From positions 434,001-498,000 of the forward strand of contig NZ_BMIH01000001.1 of the NCBI RefSeq assembly GCF_014641735.1: a stretch of 64,000 nucleotides of DNA, read 5' to 3'. Numbering within the stretch: the stretch's first letter is position 1; each line of letters begins with the position of its first letter. A model generated the notes under the pieces. That model was given only the letters and a program-made list of their open reading frames with translations. It was not told the DNA's origin and did not search any database. Below, one piece after another: positions 28,101-38,535 of this stretch. A program made the translations under genes and the position numbers. This DNA comes from Sphingomonas metalli. Its GTDB lineage: Bacteria > Pseudomonadota > Alphaproteobacteria > Sphingomonadales > Sphingomonadaceae.

Positions 28101-28415
28101 CGGCCGATCCTGATGACCAGCTTCGCCTTCATCTTCGGCGTGCTGCCGCTCGCCATCTCGACCGGCGCGGGCGCCAACAGCCGCATCGCGATCGGCACGG
28201 CGGTGATCGGCGGCATGCTGTCGGCGACCTTCCTCGCCATCTTCTACATCCCGCTCTTCTTCGTCCTCGTCCGCCGCGGCGTCCGCGACGGCCTCGCCAA
28301 GCTGCGTGGCCGCCCCACCGGCCATCGCGGCGGCGGCCATGGCCACGACGAGGACGGCGAACCTTATGGCCCGCCCGAGCCGCAGGGCCCGCACCAGCCG
28401 GAGGGTGCACGATGA
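25149..28415 (+). CDS. RND multidrug efflux permease (AcrB/HAE1 type)
   Basis: A 1088-residue inner-membrane drug/proton antiporter. It begins MLSRIFIDRPIFAWVLAIIVMMAG and has twelve predicted helices with two large periplasmic loops. Proton-relay residues are visible: the Asp pair in LLVDDAIVVVENVERLM (about 406-408) and the Lys in GLAAKNAILMIEFAEQA (about 952). GKNVGVMFTV is followed by a glycine run (GGGGGGASGQ) in the second porter loop. The C-terminus ends in an unusual Gly/His/Pro-rich cytoplasmic tail (GHRGGGHGHDEDGEP). It overlaps the outer-membrane channel gene by 4 nt. No local repressor gene is seen. Confidence 0.95.
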   Translation: MLSRIFIDRPIFAWVLAIIVMMAGAGAIMGLPIAQYPDVAPPQVSVRATFPGASAQTLQNSVTQVIEQQLTGIDGLLYFSSSSSSRGQVTITATFDKGTDPDIAQVQVQNQVQQAVARLPQQVQQQGLVVRKSNPDFLLIAGVYDETDQRTNQDVSDFLVSNLQDPLGRVPGVGDTNVFGSQYAMRIWLNPERLASYSLIPSDITAAIQAQNTEVAAGEVGGLPSAPDQMLNATVTAQSRLQTPEQFRQIIVKTLPSGATVRLSDVGRIELGAESYASVSRINRHPGAGIAVLLAPGADALKTAELVKAEISRVSKGFPAGLKVAYANDTTAFIELSIEEVVKTLIEAVILVVIVMFVFLQSWRATLIPTIAVPVVLLGTFAVFYLAGFSINTLTLFGLVLAIGLLVDDAIVVVENVERLMEENPDMSPRDATIESMKEISVALIAIALVLSAVFLPMAFFGGSTGVIYRQFSITIVSAMVLSVLVALILSPALTASLLKQKAREAEEGAWLKRRFPRVAGWGTKSADWFNRTFDRGVERYVAGVKYTVARKWLFLIIYAGLVALLAVLFLRLPTGFLPTEDQGSALVQFRLPAGATQNRTLEVQRQVESYFAQYEGKNVGVMFTVAGGGGGGASGQNTGQGFLNFVDWADRKGKENTADAITQRASGAFRGLRDAQVFALVPPAIRGLGQSDGFTMELQNTGGLTQEQFDAARDKLLALANADSMLSSVRLTELPDIATLQVDMDQQKLAALGLTQTTVNSTLTTAWGGQYVNDFIDRGRVKRVYVQGDAPYRSAPDDLKQWFVRGSNGQMAPFSSFATIDWGTAPTTLSRFNGIPSFEFQGSAAPGYSSGDAMARIAELAAQIPGTSVAWAGLSYQERLSSGQAPILYGLSIVVVFLCLAALYESWSIPFAVLLIIPLGLIGAIAFVTLRGLTNDVYLQIGLLTTMGLAAKNAILMIEFAEQAERKGARVIDAALEAAKIRLRPILMTSFAFIFGVLPLAISTGAGANSRIAIGTAVIGGMLSATFLAIFYIPLFFVLVRRGVRDGLAKLRGRPTGHRGGGHGHDEDGEPYGPPEPQGPHQPEGAR

Positions 28416-30022
28416 GCCGCCGCTCCACGGCCAGCCTGCTCGCCCTGGCGACCGCGCTGTCCGCCTGTTCGCTCGCGCCCAAATATGTCCGGCCGGAAGC
28501 GCCCGTGCCGCCGTCCTGGCCGATCGGCGACGCCTATCTCCGCCAGTCGGAGGCGGCGCTGCCGGCCATCACCTATCCGTCGGTGTTCACCGACGTCCGG
28601 CTCCAGCGGTTGATCGCGCAGGCCCTGGTCAACAATCGCGACCTGCGCATCGCCGCCGCCAATATCGAGACGGCGCGCGGCCAGTATCGCATCCAGCGCG
28701 CCAGCCTGCTGCCGCAGGTCGACGCCACCGGCCGCTATTCGCGCTCGGGCGGCGGTTCGGGCGCGACGACGATCGCCGGCACGGGCACGGGCAGCGGCGG
28801 CACGGGTACCGGCGGCACCGGGACCGGCGGCACCGGGACGGGCACCGGAACCGGTGATACCGGAACCGGAACCGGAACCGGTACCGGCAATGGCGGGACC
28901 GGCACGATCGTCACCTCCGGCAGCGGCCGCAGCGCCTGGTCGGCGCAGATCGGCGTCACCGCCTTCGAACTCGACCTGTTCGGTCGTATCCGCAGCCTGT
29001 CGCGCGCCGCGCTGGACCGGTATTTCTCCACCGAGGCCGCCGCGCGCGCCACCCGGCTGACGCTGGTCGGCGACATCGCCGATGCCTGGCTCGCCTATGC
29101 GGCGGACCAGTCGCTGCTCAAGATCGCGCAGGATACCGCCGTCTCGGCGCGCCGGTCGGTCCAGCTCACCCGCGCACGCGTGGAGGGCGGCATCGCGCCG
29201 CGCACCGACGTCGCCCAGGCCGAGCAGATCCTGGCGACCGCCGAAGCCGATCTGGCGGAGCAGCGCACCGCCGTCGCGCAGGACGTCAACGCGCTCCAGC
29301 TGCTCGTCGGCGCCCCGATCGATCCGGCCTTGCTGCCCGACACGATCGACCGCGCCGCGGCGACGGTGGTCGAGCTGCCTGCGGGTCTCGACTCGGGCAT
29401 CCTGTTGCGACGGCCGGACGTGGTCCAGGCCGAATATGAACTCCGCGCCGCCAACGCCCAGATCGGCGCGGCGCGCGCGGCGCTGTTCCCGCGGATCTCG
29501 CTCACCGGGCTGGTCGGCTTCGCCTCGACCGCGCTCACCTCGCTCTTCAGCAGCGATGCCTTCAGCTACTCGGTCGCGCCGTCCGTATCCTATTCGATCT
29601 TCCGCGGCGGCGCCGGCATCGCCAACGTGCAGGTCAGCGAGGCGCAGCGCGACCTGGCGCTGGCTACCTACGAACGCGCGATCCAGAGCGCCTTTCGCGA
29701 GACCGCCGACGCCCTGGCGCGTCAGGGCACGATCGCGGACCAGCTCGCCGCCAATCGGCGCTTCGCCACCGCTGCGGCCGATACGCTCCGCCTGACCGAC
29801 GCCGCCTATCGCGGCGGCATCACGCCCTTCCTCAACACGCTCGACGCCCAGCGCCAGCTCTACAGCGCCCAGCGCAACTATGTCGCAACCCAGCTCGTTG
29901 CGGCGAGCAACCGCGTGACGTTGTACCGGGTGGTGGGGGGCGACTCCTCGCTGGAGGCGACGGCGCAGGGGCCGAAGCCGGTCTATCCGAACGGCGCGCC
30001 CCGGGTCGAGGCGGAGCAATAG
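28412..30022 (+). CDS. RND outer-membrane channel lipoprotein (NodT/OprM family) with Gly-Thr-rich insert
   Basis: TolC-like channel of 536 residues with a signal peptide and lipobox LSAC (Cys19). The duplicated outer membrane efflux repeats are clear: LQRLIAQALVNNRDLRIAAANIETARGQYRIQRASLLP, then AWSAQIGVTAFELDLFGRIRSL, and in the second half VVQAEYELRAANAQIGAARAALFPRISLTGLVG and FRETADALARQGT. Between the first helix pair and the first barrel strands lies a low-complexity Gly-Thr segment at about residues 122-165, absent from typical NodT proteins. ATGA coupling to the pump gene completes a three-gene efflux operon. Confidence 0.93.
   Translation: MSRRSTASLLALATALSACSLAPKYVRPEAPVPPSWPIGDAYLRQSEAALPAITYPSVFTDVRLQRLIAQALVNNRDLRIAAANIETARGQYRIQRASLLPQVDATGRYSRSGGGSGATTIAGTGTGSGGTGTGGTGTGGTGTGTGTGDTGTGTGTGTGNGGTGTIVTSGSGRSAWSAQIGVTAFELDLFGRIRSLSRAALDRYFSTEAAARATRLTLVGDIADAWLAYAADQSLLKIAQDTAVSARRSVQLTRARVEGGIAPRTDVAQAEQILATAEADLAEQRTAVAQDVNALQLLVGAPIDPALLPDTIDRAAATVVELPAGLDSGILLRRPDVVQAEYELRAANAQIGAARAALFPRISLTGLVGFASTALTSLFSSDAFSYSVAPSVSYSIFRGGAGIANVQVSEAQRDLALATYERAIQSAFRETADALARQGTIADQLAANRRFATAAADTLRLTDAAYRGGITPFLNTLDAQRQLYSAQRNYVATQLVAASNRVTLYRVVGGDSSLEATAQGPKPVYPNGAPRVEAEQ
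28777..28905 (+). repeat. In-frame GGC-ACC-type tandem repeat encoding poly(Gly-Thr)
   Basis: A degenerate tandem array of 6-bp units (GGCACC/GGAACC variants, with GGTGAT once) inside the outer-membrane channel gene. It encodes alternating Gly and Thr with occasional double Gly. The unit is a multiple of three, so copy-number change would keep the frame. Confidence 0.8.
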
Positions 30023-30048
30023 ACCCGATCGATCCGAACTGAACCGAA

Positions 30049-30131
30049 CGTCATCCTAACGAAAGCTGGGATTTCCCGTTGCTGGCTCGAGACATAAGCC
30101 GCGAGAGGCCCCAGCCTGCGCTGGGGCGACG
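30049..30131. repeat. Family A inverted doublet, copy 1 (partly decayed)
   Basis: The left half (CGTCATCC...GCTGGGAT) is worn. The right half, CCCCAGCCTGCGCTGGGG followed by CGACG, is intact. Spacing and halves match the copies at 34621 and 59911. It lies between the outer-membrane channel gene and the convergent phasin gene. Confidence 0.75.
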
Positions 30132-30156
30132 TTTGATACAGGCGGCTTTCCTCCGA

Positions 30157-30225
30157 CCGTTCGTGCTGAGCGCAGTCGAAGCACAGGTGAGTCGCACGCC
30201 CGTCGACTGCGCTCAGGGCGAACGG
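30157..30225. repeat. Family C inverted doublet, copy 1
   Basis: The left arm begins CCGTTCGTGCTGAGCGCAGT and the right arm ends GCGCTCAGGGCGAACGG, giving a long imperfect inverted repeat. A second copy with the same ends is at 33595-33673. Together with the family A doublet it fills most of the 236-bp gap between the channel and phasin genes. Confidence 0.75.
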
Positions 30226-30258
30226 GAAGCTGGAGGGCGTTTTTCGCCCCCCCTCACC

Positions 30259-30642
30259 TCAACCCTGCGCATCCTTGATCGGCGTCACCACGTCGCGCCC
30301 GAACTGGACGATCATCTCGCCGATCTCGCGGGCCTGCGCCATCGAGCGGCTGCCCTGTTCGCGCAGGAAGTCGCCCTGGATCCGCATCACGTCCGACAGG
30401 TCCTTGGCCTGGGCCGCGGCGCGCATCGCGGCGAAGGCCTGCTGCGTATTCTCCTCCGCCTGTTCGATCATGCGCAGCCCGATCGCCGAGCCGCCTTCTG
30501 CCATCTTCTGGCCGGACTGCTGCATCGCCTCGCCCGCGCGGCGTGCAGGATCGGCGAAGCCCTGTTCGAAGCCGCGCTGGGCCTGATCGGCGGCCTGCTT
30601 CATCTGCTCGGCGCCCGCGCCGGTCGTCGTATCGTCCGCCAT
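30259..30642 (-). CDS. Phasin family protein
   Basis: A 127-residue, Gln/Ala-rich, all-helical protein. Its phasin-type core has SAIGLRMIEQAEENTQQAFAAMRAAAQAKDLSDVMRIQGDFLREQ and a following helix (SRSMAQAREIGEMIVQFGRDV). Phasins coat polyhydroxyalkanoate granules; some act more generally as stress-related surface proteins. No PHA synthase or depolymerase gene is in the window, so the granule link is inferred from family only. It is divergent from aconitase. Confidence 0.78.
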   Translation of the reverse strand: MADDTTTGAGAEQMKQAADQAQRGFEQGFADPARRAGEAMQQSGQKMAEGGSAIGLRMIEQAEENTQQAFAAMRAAAQAKDLSDVMRIQGDFLREQGSRSMAQAREIGEMIVQFGRDVVTPIKDAQG

Positions 30643-30837
30643 CTGCTGTCTCCAAGGGATGATCTTACCAGCGCAACGTCGGCCGCGGCATTGCGATCCA
30701 TTCTCATGGCTTGGAGCGGTTCCCTTCCCCCGCGACCACTGCTATCGCGCCCCCATTCAGACCTCCCCGACGTCTTCGCGGCCCCGCGGCCCTGCCGCCC
30801 CTGACGAGCCCGATGGCGCAACAGGCAAAGGATGCAC

Positions 30838-33525
<2,688 letters not shown>

Positions 33526-33594
33526 TCGCAGCGGCGCCGTGGCCGGATACGGCTGCGGCGCCGCTGAACGTGCGGCCGGGTGGCCTTAAACCTT

Positions 33595-33673
33595 CCGTTC
33601 GTGCTGAGCTTGTCGAAGCACTGCCTTTCTTGCCACGGACGGAGCGCCAAAGAGCAAAGCTCAGGGCGAACGG
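33595..33673. repeat. Family C inverted doublet, copy 2
   Basis: The left arm is CCGTTCGTGCTGAGCTTGTC and the right arm ends AAGCTCAGGGCGAACGG. The outer bases match copy 1 at 30157, while inner bases show paired changes (GCGC in copy 1, AAGC here) that keep the stem. It lies in the 242-bp gap between acnA and the DUF2147 gene. Confidence 0.75.
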
Positions 33674-33767
33674 TGAAGAATGGCAAGTCTGTCTCGCCCG
33701 CTCTCCCACCGCCATCATCGAGCCACATATCACCGCCATCATCCGCCCCGCTAATCCGGGAGTTCCG

Positions 33768-34175
33768 ATGCGTATCTGGCCGATCCTGATCCTCGCCGCC
33801 CTGCCTGCCGCCGCACTGGCAGCCCCCGCCCCGGTCACCGGCCGCTGGCTGACCGCGGAAGGAAAGGCACTGGTCGAGGTCGCGCCCTGCGGCAGGGCGC
33901 TATGCGGGCGGATCACCAGGGTGCTCAAGCCTCGCCCCGGCGGCCCGGCGGTCGATGCGAACAATCCCGATGCTTCGCTGCGCACCCGCCCGATCGAGGG
34001 CATCACCATCCTGTCGGACTTCGCGCCCGCAGGAGATCGGTGGAAAGGCCGGATCTACGATCCGGAGTCCGGCCGCACCTACCGCTCCGAGCTGGTCGCG
34101 GACGGCAATCTGCTCAAGGTGAAGGGCTGCTGGGGGCCTTTCTGCCGCAGCCAGGAATGGAACCGGGCGCGCTGA
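33768..34175 (+). CDS. DUF2147 family secreted protein
   Basis: A 135-residue protein with a signal peptide of about 18-20 residues (MRIWPILILAALPAAALA). The DUF2147 domain has GRWLTAEGKALVEVAPCGRALCGRITRV, ILSDFAPAGDRWKGRIYDPESGRTYRSEL, and a final VKGCWGPFCRSQEW. Four cysteines suggest two disulfides in the periplasm. ATG 33768 is the correct start, since upstream in-frame sequence is repeat-derived. Members often occur near stress or lipid genes. Function is unknown. Confidence 0.8.
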   Translation: MRIWPILILAALPAAALAAPAPVTGRWLTAEGKALVEVAPCGRALCGRITRVLKPRPGGPAVDANNPDASLRTRPIEGITILSDFAPAGDRWKGRIYDPESGRTYRSELVADGNLLKVKGCWGPFCRSQEWNRAR

Positions 34176-34191
34176 GCCGCCCGACCCTCGG

Positions 34192-34548
34192 TCAGACGGT
34201 GAAGCTCTCGCCGCAGCCGCACGCGCCCTTCGCATTGGGATTGTCGAACACGAAGCCCGCGGTGAAATCGTCCTCCACCCACTTCATCGTCGATCCGACC
34301 AGATAGAGGATCGACCCGCCGTCGACGAACAGCGTGCCGCCGGGCGTCTCGATCCGTTCGTCGAAGGGCTTGGCCTCGGTCACGTAATCGACCGAATAGG
34401 CGAGCCCCGAACAGCCGCGGCGAGGCGTCGACAGCTTCACACCGATCGCCCCCTCGGGCGCGCGCGCCATCAGGTCGGCGATCCGCGCTTCCGCAGTCGG
34501 GGTGAGGTGGAGCGCCGCAGGGCGCTGGCGCAGGGTCGTGGTCGTCAT
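34192..34548 (-). CDS. sufA: Iron-sulfur cluster assembly scaffold/carrier of the SufA/IscA/ErpA family
   Basis: A 118-residue A-type carrier that accepts Fe-S clusters from SufBCD and passes them to apoproteins. The three conserved cysteines are visible: one in STPRRGCSGLAYSV and two in the C-terminal GACGCGESF. LTPTAEARIADLM begins the domain and LVGSTMKWVEDDFTAGFVFDNPNA precedes the tail. It is the last gene of the SUF operon. A family A doublet separates it from sufT, which may reduce or alter its expression relative to upstream genes. Confidence 0.9.
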   Translation of the reverse strand: MTTTTLRQRPAALHLTPTAEARIADLMARAPEGAIGVKLSTPRRGCSGLAYSVDYVTEAKPFDERIETPGGTLFVDGGSILYLVGSTMKWVEDDFTAGFVFDNPNAKGACGCGESFTV

Positions 34549-34620
34549 CGTTCCTTCCTTCCTCCCCGGCCGGGGAGCAGCCGTCGCAGCTACACTTCAA
34601 TCCACCGACGCCGAACCGGA

Positions 34621-34703
34621 CGTCATCCCAGCGAAGGCTGGGATCTCGTTGTGAGAACGTCCGGCAGAAGCCGCATGAGGCCCCAGCCTGCGCTGAGGCG
34701 ACG
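34621..34703. repeat. Family A inverted doublet, copy 2
   Basis: The left half is CGTCATCCCAGCGAAGGCTG and continues GGATCTC. The right half is GAGGCCCCAGCCTGCGCTGA and continues GGCGACG. The halves are inverted, about 29 bp apart, and differ in the same paired positions (AT/AT on the left, GC/GC on the right) as the copies at 30049 and 59911. It lies between sufT and sufA. Confidence 0.85.
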
Positions 34704-34726
34704 GTTCTGGCTGGAACGTTCGACGC

Positions 34727-35194
34727 TTACAGCATTCCCAGTTCCAGCTTCGCCTCGTCCGACATCTTCTGCGGATCCCATGGCGGATCCCAGACCAGAT
34801 TGACCTCCGCCGTCGCGATCCCCGGCACTGCCGCGACGCGCAGCTCCACCTCGCCCGGCATCGACTCGGCGACCGGGCAATGCGGCGTCGTCAGCGTCAT
34901 CGTCACCGCCGCATGGCCGCCCTCGGCGATCTCGACGCCATAGATCAGCCCCAGATCGTAGATATTGACCGGGATCTCGGGATCGAAAATATCCTTGAGC
35001 GCGTCGATCACGCCCTCGTACAGCGCCCCTCCCGGCACCGTCGGATCGTCGCCGCGCGGCTTTTCTGCCAGGAAGCCCGACAGATAGTCGCGCTCCCGCG
35101 CCGGCGCCGATGCGGCGGCCGCCGGCGCATCCTCGACCCGCGCCTTGGGCGGCGGGGTGACGCCGTCCACCTCTTCCACCTCGAAGCTGCTCAT
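34727..35194 (-). CDS. sufT: SUF system DUF59 (MIP18-type) protein, SufT-like
   Basis: A 155-residue protein with a Pro/Ala-rich N-terminus (residues 1-55) and a DUF59 domain: VIDALKDIFDPEIPVNIYDLGLIYGVEI, VTMTLTTPHCPVAESMPGEVE and NLVWDPPWDPQKMSDEAKLELGM. SufT/MIP18 proteins help mature Fe-S proteins; the cysteine in TPHCPVAE is the likely functional residue. It is 13 bp downstream of sufS, which supports the same transcript. Confidence 0.85.
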   Translation of the reverse strand: MSSFEVEEVDGVTPPPKARVEDAPAAAASAPARERDYLSGFLAEKPRGDDPTVPGGALYEGVIDALKDIFDPEIPVNIYDLGLIYGVEIAEGGHAAVTMTLTTPHCPVAESMPGEVELRVAAVPGIATAEVNLVWDPPWDPQKMSDEAKLELGML

Positions 35195-35207
35195 CCGACC
35201 ATCCCGT

Positions 35208-36410
35208 TCATCCGAAAATCCGCGTCACACGCTCGACGCCCTTCACCAGCGCGGCGACGTCCTCGGGCCCGTTATAGACGCCGAAACTCGCCCGCGCCGT
35301 CGCCGGAAGGCCCAGTGCGTCCATCAGCGGCTGCGCGCAATGATGGCCGGCCCGGATCGCCACCCGGCTCTCGTCCAAGATGGTGCCGATATCGTGCGGA
35401 TGCACCCCCTCGATCGCGAAACTGACGATCCCGGCGGAGTCGTCGGGCCCGAACAGCCGCACGCTGTTGATCGCGCCCAGCCCCTCGCGGGCCTGCGCCA
35501 CCAGCGCGCTCTCGTGCGCATGGATCGTCGGAAGGCCGATCGCGTCGACATAGTCGATCGCCGCGTGCAGCCCGAGCGCGCCGACGATATGCGGCGTCCC
35601 CGCCTCGAACCGGCCGGGCGGCGGGGCGTAGGTCGTCTTCTCGAAGGTGACGCGATCGATCATCGCCCCGCCACCCTGCCACGGCGGCATCGCATCGAGC
35701 AGCTCGGGCCGCCCCCACAGCACACCGATCCCGGTCGGGCCATAAAGCTTGTGACCGGAAAAGACGTAGAAATCCGCGCCCATAGCAGCGACGTCGACCG
35801 GCAGCCGCGGCACCGCCTGACAGCCATCGACCAAGAGCTTCGCGCCCACGCGATGCGCCAGCGCCGCCGCCGCCGGCACGTCGAGGATCGAGCCGAGCAC
35901 GTTCGACACATGCGCCAGCGCCACCAGCTTGTGGCGCTCGGTCAGCATCGCCGCCATCGCGTCGAGGTCGATCCGCCCGTCCGCGGTCAGCGGCGCGACA
36001 TCGATCGCCGCGCCGGTCCGCTCGGCGACCATCTGCCAAGGCACGATATTGCTGTGATGCTCCAGCAGCGACAGCATGATCCGGTCGCCCGGCTTCAGCA
36101 CCGTCCCCGCCCAGCATTGCGCGACGAGGTTGATCCCCTCGGTCGCACCACGCACGAACACTATCTCGTCCGGCGAGCCCGCGCCGATGAACCGCGCCAC
36201 CCGCGCCCGCGCCGCCTCATAGGCCAGCGTCATGTCCGCCGAGCGCTGGTACACGCCGCGATGTACGGTGGCATAGGTCTCGCCATAGGCCCGCGCGATC
36301 GCGTCGACCACGACCTGCGGCTTCTGCGCGGTGGCGGCGGTGTCGAGATAGGCCCAGCCCGCCGGGATGGCGGGGAAGTCGGCTAGAGTGTCGAGCGGCC
36401 GCGTCGCCAT
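35208..36410 (-). CDS. sufS: SUF cysteine desulfurase
   Basis: This PLP enzyme removes sulfur from cysteine for cluster assembly. ATG 36410 gives 400 residues. Landmarks are AYLDTAATAQKPQVV, TVHRGVYQRSADMT, VFVRGATEGINLVAQ, LSLLEHHSNIVPWQ, the PLP lysine in FSGHKLYGPTG (near 220), and the persulfide cysteine in IRAGHHCAQPLM (near 358), the short group-II type. No SufE or SufU partner gene is in the operon. A 135-bp family E repeat separates it from sufD upstream. Confidence 0.93.
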   Translation of the reverse strand: MATRPLDTLADFPAIPAGWAYLDTAATAQKPQVVVDAIARAYGETYATVHRGVYQRSADMTLAYEAARARVARFIGAGSPDEIVFVRGATEGINLVAQCWAGTVLKPGDRIMLSLLEHHSNIVPWQMVAERTGAAIDVAPLTADGRIDLDAMAAMLTERHKLVALAHVSNVLGSILDVPAAAALAHRVGAKLLVDGCQAVPRLPVDVAAMGADFYVFSGHKLYGPTGIGVLWGRPELLDAMPPWQGGGAMIDRVTFEKTTYAPPPGRFEAGTPHIVGALGLHAAIDYVDAIGLPTIHAHESALVAQAREGLGAINSVRLFGPDDSAGIVSFAIEGVHPHDIGTILDESRVAIRAGHHCAQPLMDALGLPATARASFGVYNGPEDVAALVKGVERVTRIFG

Positions 36411-36415
36411 CACAG

Positions 36416-36550
36416 CTCCTCCCCGCTCGCGGGGAGGGGGACCGCCAGCCGCAGGCTGGTGGTGGAGGGGGAGTGCCCCGCAGCACAGCGCGTGCGGAGG
36501 CCCCCCTCCACCATGTTCCGCATGGTCCCCCGCCCCGTCCCGGGGAGGAT
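36416..36550. repeat. Family E inverted repeat, copy 1 (between sufD and sufS)
   Basis: The left end (CTCCTCCCCGCTCGCGGGGA, continuing GGGGGACC) pairs with the right end (GGTCCCCCGCCCCG...GGGGAGGAT). Inner hairpins include CCGCAGGCTGG. It is 135 bp long, almost the same length as copy 2 at 37642 in the next operon gap. Confidence 0.75.
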
Positions 36551-36564
36551 CTGAAAAGCCAGCA

Positions 36565-37638
36565 TCACAACACCCGCTCCAGCCACGCATCCGCATCCGC
36601 CGCAAAGGCTTCGCGGACCGTCTCGTTGCCGATCCGGTCCAGCGCATCCGCCACGAACGCCCGCGTCAGGATCGCCTGCGCCCGTCCGCGGGGGATGCCG
36701 CGGCTCTGCATGTAGAACAGCGCCCGCTGGTCGAGCTCGCCCACGGTCGCGCCATGCGCGCACTTCACGTCGTCGGCGAAGATCTCGAGCTCGGGCTTGA
36801 GGTTCACGGTCGCGGTCCGCTGGAGCAGCAGCCCGCGGAGCGACTGCTCGCCATCGGTCTTCTGCGCATGCCGCGCCACCTCGACCCGCGCCGCGAGGCT
36901 GGCGGTGGAGCGGTCCGCGGCCACCGCGCGCCACAGCTGGTGCGATTGGCCATTGGGCTCGGCATGGCGCACCGCGACCGCGCATTCCTGCCGCTGCTCG
37001 CCCGCGGTCAGCAGCGCGCCGCCGAACTCCGCGAAGGCGCCCTCGCCCGCGACCAGCGTCGCATCGATGCGCGACCCTGCTGCCCCCGCGCCGAGGAAGG
37101 TGGTGACGAGGCTCGCGCCTGTCCCCAGATGCGCTTCCTCGCGCAGCGACACGAAGCCGCCGTCCTGCACCAGCCTTACGGCACGCATCAGCCGCGCCGC
37201 CCTGCCCAGCCTCACGCGCAGGAAACGGTTCGACCAGCCCGCCCCGGCATAGGTCTCCACGACCTGCGCCGCGGCATCCTCGGCCAGCACGATCTCGGCG
37301 GGCAGATGGTTCGCCCCGCCGCTCGCCAGATGCACGACCTGCACCGGATGCGCGACTGCATCCTCCGCCAGATGGAGCATCCAGCCCGGCCCTGCCGCCT
37401 GCCGCCCGAGCGGATGATCGCTTGCCGGGACGGGGGCGAGCGTCACGCGATGCAGATCGCTGGCGTCGCGATCGACCACCCCGTCGCGCACCACGATCCG
37501 CGCGCCCGGCAGATCGAGGAACAGCGCCGCCGGATCGACCGGAGCCCCCGCCGGCATGGCCGCCGCCGCCGCGATGCCCTCCGGGTCGGACCAGCGCCAC
37601 CCTTCCTCGCGGGTCGAAGGCAGTTCGAGGACGGACAT
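36565..37638 (-). CDS. sufD: Fe-S cluster assembly protein SufD
   Basis: SufD pairs with SufB in the SufBC2D scaffold. The 357-residue protein starts at ATG 37638 (MSVLELPSTREEGWRWSD). Its C-terminal beta-helix has family signatures HAQKTDGEQSLRGLLLQRTATVNLKPELEIFADDVKCAHGATVGELDQRALFYMQSRGIPRGRAQAIL in broken form, including the conserved DVKCAHGATVG and FYMQSRG(I/L). The N-terminal half is poorly conserved, as is usual for SufD. Family E repeats lie on both sides of the gene. Confidence 0.9.
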   Translation of the reverse strand: MSVLELPSTREEGWRWSDPEGIAAAAAMPAGAPVDPAALFLDLPGARIVVRDGVVDRDASDLHRVTLAPVPASDHPLGRQAAGPGWMLHLAEDAVAHPVQVVHLASGGANHLPAEIVLAEDAAAQVVETYAGAGWSNRFLRVRLGRAARLMRAVRLVQDGGFVSLREEAHLGTGASLVTTFLGAGAAGSRIDATLVAGEGAFAEFGGALLTAGEQRQECAVAVRHAEPNGQSHQLWRAVAADRSTASLAARVEVARHAQKTDGEQSLRGLLLQRTATVNLKPELEIFADDVKCAHGATVGELDQRALFYMQSRGIPRGRAQAILTRAFVADALDRIGNETVREAFAADADAWLERVL

Positions 37639-37641
37639 CAG

Positions 37642-37777
37642 ATCCTCCCCATCGCAGATGGGGAGAGGGACCGCCGCGCGGCGGTGGTGGAGGGGCCGGC
37701 GAAGCCGGTGCTGCGCACCGCCCCTCCACCACTCGCTGCGCGAGCGGTCCGCCTCCCCGCGCGTTGCGCAGGGAGGA
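37642..37777. repeat. Family E inverted repeat, copy 2 (between sufC and sufD)
   Basis: The left end is ATCCTCCCCATCGCAGATGG and continues GGAGAGGGACCGCC. The right end is GGTCCGCCTCCCC...GGGAGGAT. The central part has GGTGGTGGAGGGG facing CCCCTCCACCA. It is 136 bp long and fills nearly the whole sufC-sufD gap. Confidence 0.75.
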
Positions 37778-37789
37778 TTTTCCCGGCCA

Positions 37790-38533
<744 letters not shown>

Positions 38534-38535
38534 AT

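Noticed and set aside
24771..28394. A 1207-codon open frame on the minus strand opposite the RND pump gene
   Set aside because: It exactly mirrors a well-supported pump gene, its translation is Arg/Gly/Asp-rich with no domain, and long antisense frames are expected in DNA this GC-rich.
28777..28905. A CRISPR-like or minisatellite array
   Set aside because: The units are 6 bp without spacers, in frame in a coding gene; this is a coding low-complexity repeat.
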